Assembly: GCF_001011115.1 (NCBI RefSeq)
Contig: NZ_CP008874.1
Location: 62,001-126,000 of the forward strand
Source of the DNA: Halanaeroarchaeum sulfurireducens
GTDB lineage: Archaea > Halobacteriota > Halobacteria > Halobacteriales > Halobacteriaceae
DNA: 64,000 nucleotides
Reading direction: 5' to 3'
Shown here: one piece after another, positions 61,857 through 64,000 of the stretch
Numbering within the stretch: the first letter of the stretch is position 1
How the letters are laid out: every line of letters starts with the position of its first letter
The notes under the pieces: model-generated
Told to the model about the DNA's origin: nothing
The model's input: the letters and a program-made list of their open reading frames with translations, nothing else
The model's database searches: none
Made by a program: the position numbers and the translations under genes

Positions 61857-64000
61857 ATGGCCGACGGTCGCGATCAAGAACTCGTCGACAGATTCGAGAC
61901 GTTCTATCGGCAGTACTACGCGGACGAAATCGCCGAACTCGCCCGTGCGTACCCCCGGGAACGCCGGTCTCTGACGATCGACTGGGATGACCTCTTTCGG
62001 TTCGATCCGGACTTCGCGGACGACATCGTCAGCTACCCAGACCGCTTTCGCGACGCCGCTGAGGAGGCCCTCCGCCTCTACGACCTCCCGGTGGACGTCT
62101 CGCTCGCGAACGCCCACGTCCGCATCGAGAACCTGGGCGAGATAACGGAGATCCGCGCGATCAGGTCCGACCACATCAACACTCTCGTGAGCCTGCGCGG
62201 CATCGTCCGCAAGGCCACCGACGTCCGGCCGAAGATCCGCGAGGCGACGTTCATCTGCCAGCGCTGTGGCGCCGAGACCGTCGTCCCCCAGACCGACGCC
62301 GGCTTTCAGGATCCCTACCAGTGCGAGTCCTGCGAGCGCCAGGGCCCGTTCCAGCTCGAGGCCGAGCAGTCGGAGTTCGTCGACGCCCAGAAACTCCGCG
62401 TTCAGGAGAGCCCCGAGGGCCTCGGCGGCGGCGAGACGCCCCAGGCCGTCGACATGAACGTCGAGGACGACCTCACCGGCGAGGTCACGCCCGGCGATCA
62501 CGTCGTCGCGACCGGCATTCTCCGGCTCGACGAGGGCAAAGAGCAGAGCGACTCGCCCATCTTCGACGTCTACCTCGAGGGGGTGTCCCTGGAGGTCGAG
62601 GACGAGGAGTTCGAGGAGATGGACATCACCCAGGACGACAAACGCGAGATCATCGAACTCTCCGAGTCGGAGGATCTCTACGACCAGATCGTCGACTCCA
62701 TCGCCCCCGCCATCTACGGCTACGAGCAGGCCAAACTCGCGATGGCCCTGCAACTGTTCTCGGGGGTCACCAAGCACCTCCCCGACGGCTCCCGGATTCG
62801 CGGTGATCTGCACATGCTCTTGATCGGGGACCCTGGTACGGGGAAATGTGTTGCTGGGGACACGAACGTCACGCTCGCTGATGGAACCCGTCGACCGATT
62901 CGCGATATCGTCGAGTCGTCCCTCACGGATCCGAAACCGGTCGACGATGGCGTCTATCAGGAGGTGGATATCCCGCTTCCGACGATGGACGATTCGGGCG
63001 ACATTACGACTGGTCGGGCCACGAAGGTCTGGAAACGGGAAGCACCGGACGAAATGTATCGCATCCACCTCGCCGACGGGACTTCGATGGAGGTCACCCC
63101 ATCACATCCGCTGTACGTCCAGGAAAACGGCTATCCGACGGCGGTCAAAGCAGAGGAATTGACAGATGGCACGTTCGTGGCCACCGTCGACGAAGTCTCC
63201 GCTGACGGTGGTGCGCGGATCCGCCGACCCAAACCGGCCGTCGCGGGTATTTCGACTGGAGCACAGTCATCCACGAACTCGTTCGACACGATTGAGGTAT
63301 CATCATCGATCGGCTGGACCCAAATTGAGGACATCGAGACTGTACAGCCGGGCGAGGAGTGGGTGTACGACCTCGAAGTCGCGGACACGCACAATTACCT
63401 CACAGAACACGTCGTCTCGCACAACTCCCAGCTGCTCCAGTACATCCGCAACATCGCCCCGCGCTCCGTGTACACCTCCGGGAAGGGAAGTTCGTCTGCA
63501 GGGCTTACCGCAGCGGCGGTGAGGGACGACTTCGGCGACGGCCAGCAGTGGACCCTCGAGGCCGGTGCGCTCGTGCTCGCCGACCAGGGCATCGCCGCAG
63601 TCGACGAACTCGATAAAATGAGATCGGAGGACAGGTCGGCAATGCACGAGGCGCTCGAACAGCAATCCTATCACCCGAATTCGAAGATATTGCTGGCCGA
63701 CGGTCGGCGCGAGAAAATCGGCGACCTGGTCGACGAACGGATGGCTGCAACACCGGATGATGTCGTCGACGGCGTTGATTGTGAGATTCTGCCCGTCGAC
63801 GATCTCCGGGTCCACTCCGTCGATATGAATGCGCAGGAGTTACAGACGCTTCCAGTGAACCGCGTTAGCCGTCACGAGGCCCCTGACGAATTCATTCGGG
63901 TGATGTTCTCGAATGGAAACGACGTTCTCGTCACTCCCGAGCACCCGATGTTCGTCTGGCAAGAGGACGATATTGGAACGATAGATGCGAGGCAGGTGGA
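61857..64000 (+). CDS. mcm: MCM replicative helicase, partial, interrupted by two inteins
   Basis: The frame is open from the ATG at 61857 to the right edge of the window. N-terminal MCM domain: FETFYRQYYADEIAELARAY. A zinc site follows, CQRCGAETVVPQ with CESC (Cys-x2-Cys, then Cys-x2-Cys, about residues 133-156). The AAA+ core begins around residue 265 with Walker A GDPGTGK, where Lys330 is followed directly by intein 1. After the intein the host resumes with SQLLQYIRNIAPRSVYTSGKG, reaches Walker B AAVDELDKM, and is split again by intein 2 after HEALEQQ. Splicing of both is needed for an active helicase. Confidence 0.95.
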   Translation, partial: MADGRDQELVDRFETFYRQYYADEIAELARAYPRERRSLTIDWDDLFRFDPDFADDIVSYPDRFRDAAEEALRLYDLPVDVSLANAHVRIENLGEITEIRAIRSDHINTLVSLRGIVRKATDVRPKIREATFICQRCGAETVVPQTDAGFQDPYQCESCERQGPFQLEAEQSEFVDAQKLRVQESPEGLGGGETPQAVDMNVEDDLTGEVTPGDHVVATGILRLDEGKEQSDSPIFDVYLEGVSLEVEDEEFEEMDITQDDKREIIELSESEDLYDQIVDSIAPAIYGYEQAKLAMALQLFSGVTKHLPDGSRIRGDLHMLLIGDPGTGKCVAGDTNVTLADGTRRPIRDIVESSLTDPKPVDDGVYQEVDIPLPTMDDSGDITTGRATKVWKREAPDEMYRIHLADGTSMEVTPSHPLYVQENGYPTAVKAEELTDGTFVATVDEVSADGGARIRRPKPAVAGISTGAQSSTNSFDTIEVSSSIGWTQIEDIETVQPGEEWVYDLEVADTHNYLTEHVVSHNSQLLQYIRNIAPRSVYTSGKGSSSAGLTAAAVRDDFGDGQQWTLEAGALVLADQGIAAVDELDKMRSEDRSAMHEALEQQSYHPNSKILLADGRREKIGDLVDERMAATPDDVVDGVDCEILPVDDLRVHSVDMNAQELQTLPVNRVSRHEAPDEFIRVMFSNGNDVLVTPEHPMFVWQEDDIGTIDARQV
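62847..63425 (+). other. Intein 1 in MCM (Walker A site), 193 residues
   Basis: It begins with Cys1 (CVAGDTNVTLADGTRRPI, block A) right after GDPGTGK. It has a block B histidine in VTPSHPLYV and ends VYDLEVADTHNYLTEHVVSHN (blocks F and G). The next host residue is Ser, as required for splicing. No LAGLIDADG or HNH motif is present and the length is that of a mini-intein, so it has lost its homing endonuclease. Because it splits the P-loop, the unspliced helicase cannot bind ATP properly. Confidence 0.93.
63666..64000 (+). other. Intein 2 in MCM (after Walker B), N-terminal part
   Basis: The host frame reaches HEALEQQ, then continues SYHPNSKILLADGRREKIGDL, a block A with Ser instead of Cys at position 1. 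A block B follows at VTPEHPMFVW. It runs past the right edge, so whether it has an endonuclease, and where it ends, is not visible. The native MCM would continue with a Ser-containing stretch leading to the sensor-1 region. A Ser1 intein splices through an ester intermediate. Confidence 0.85.

Noticed and set aside
61794-63068. A 424-codon minus-strand ORF
   Set aside because: It lies opposite the mcm gene, whose zinc site, Walker A and intein motifs are unambiguous on the plus strand.

Overview
The window is a GC-rich, densely coding stretch of a euryarchaeal chromosome, almost certainly from a haloarchaeon (class Halobacteria). The proteins are strongly acidic. Information-processing genes are archaeal (transcription factor TFB, an MCM helicase with inteins, a RAD55/KaiC-like ATPase). 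Several gene families are typical of haloarchaea: the bacterioopsin-activator-type HTH regulator, the plant-type 2Fe-2S ferredoxin with an acidic N-terminal domain, and secreted DUF1102/SipW-type proteins. Many genes overlap by 1-8 bases or have promoters that imply leaderless transcripts. I found no rRNA, tRNA or CRISPR array.

Layout. 0-5.8 kb: the end of a membrane protein (probably FeoB) with a FeoC-like Fe-S winged-helix protein, a NifX-type protein with a very long His tail, an old-yellow-enzyme-type oxidoreductase with its winged-helix neighbour, a NifU-domain scaffold and an HTH regulator. 6-12.7 kb: a DHH phosphoesterase, a frameshifted enoyl-CoA hydratase, haem genes hemD-hemC and hemL, and a TFB. 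12.8-13.9 kb: a HicBA toxin-antitoxin pair and a five-copy tandem repeat. 13.9-23.5 kb: a nitrogen assimilation island with glnK, amtB, a 32-codon microORF coupled to amtB, nadE, glnA and a full-length gltB. 24-29.8 kb: hemB, a HdrD-like membrane Fe-S oxidoreductase and the biotin ECF transporter bioN-bioM-bioY, with a BirA-type inverted repeat just upstream of bioY.

29.8-41 kb is the most distinctive accessory region. A DUF5305 membrane protein, an ER/archaeal-type signal peptidase, a rhomboid-like protease, a membrane-anchored acidic secreted protein and a histidine kinase are followed by four exported proteins that share a SipW/DUF1102-like N-terminus (core GTGAFTSV). Two of these carry LamG or beta-helix modules, and a membrane-anchored winged-helix regulator lies among them. 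It looks like a dedicated cell-surface or extracellular matrix system. 41.4-43.2 kb: a vapBC locus whose toxin gene is split by an IS630-family element with a TA duplication. Removing the element on paper restores the toxin frame exactly.

43.3-64 kb is mostly housekeeping. It holds a Cas4-like protein, Sua5/YrdC, a CNNM/CorC membrane protein, a PiT phosphate transporter, CstA, an ArsA/Get3-type ATPase with a small helical partner, upp, an IMPACT-family protein, histidine genes (hisB, hisA, hisI), a ferredoxin and a prepilin peptidase. It ends in an MCM helicase gene carrying a complete mini-intein inside its Walker A motif and the start of a second intein after Walker B.
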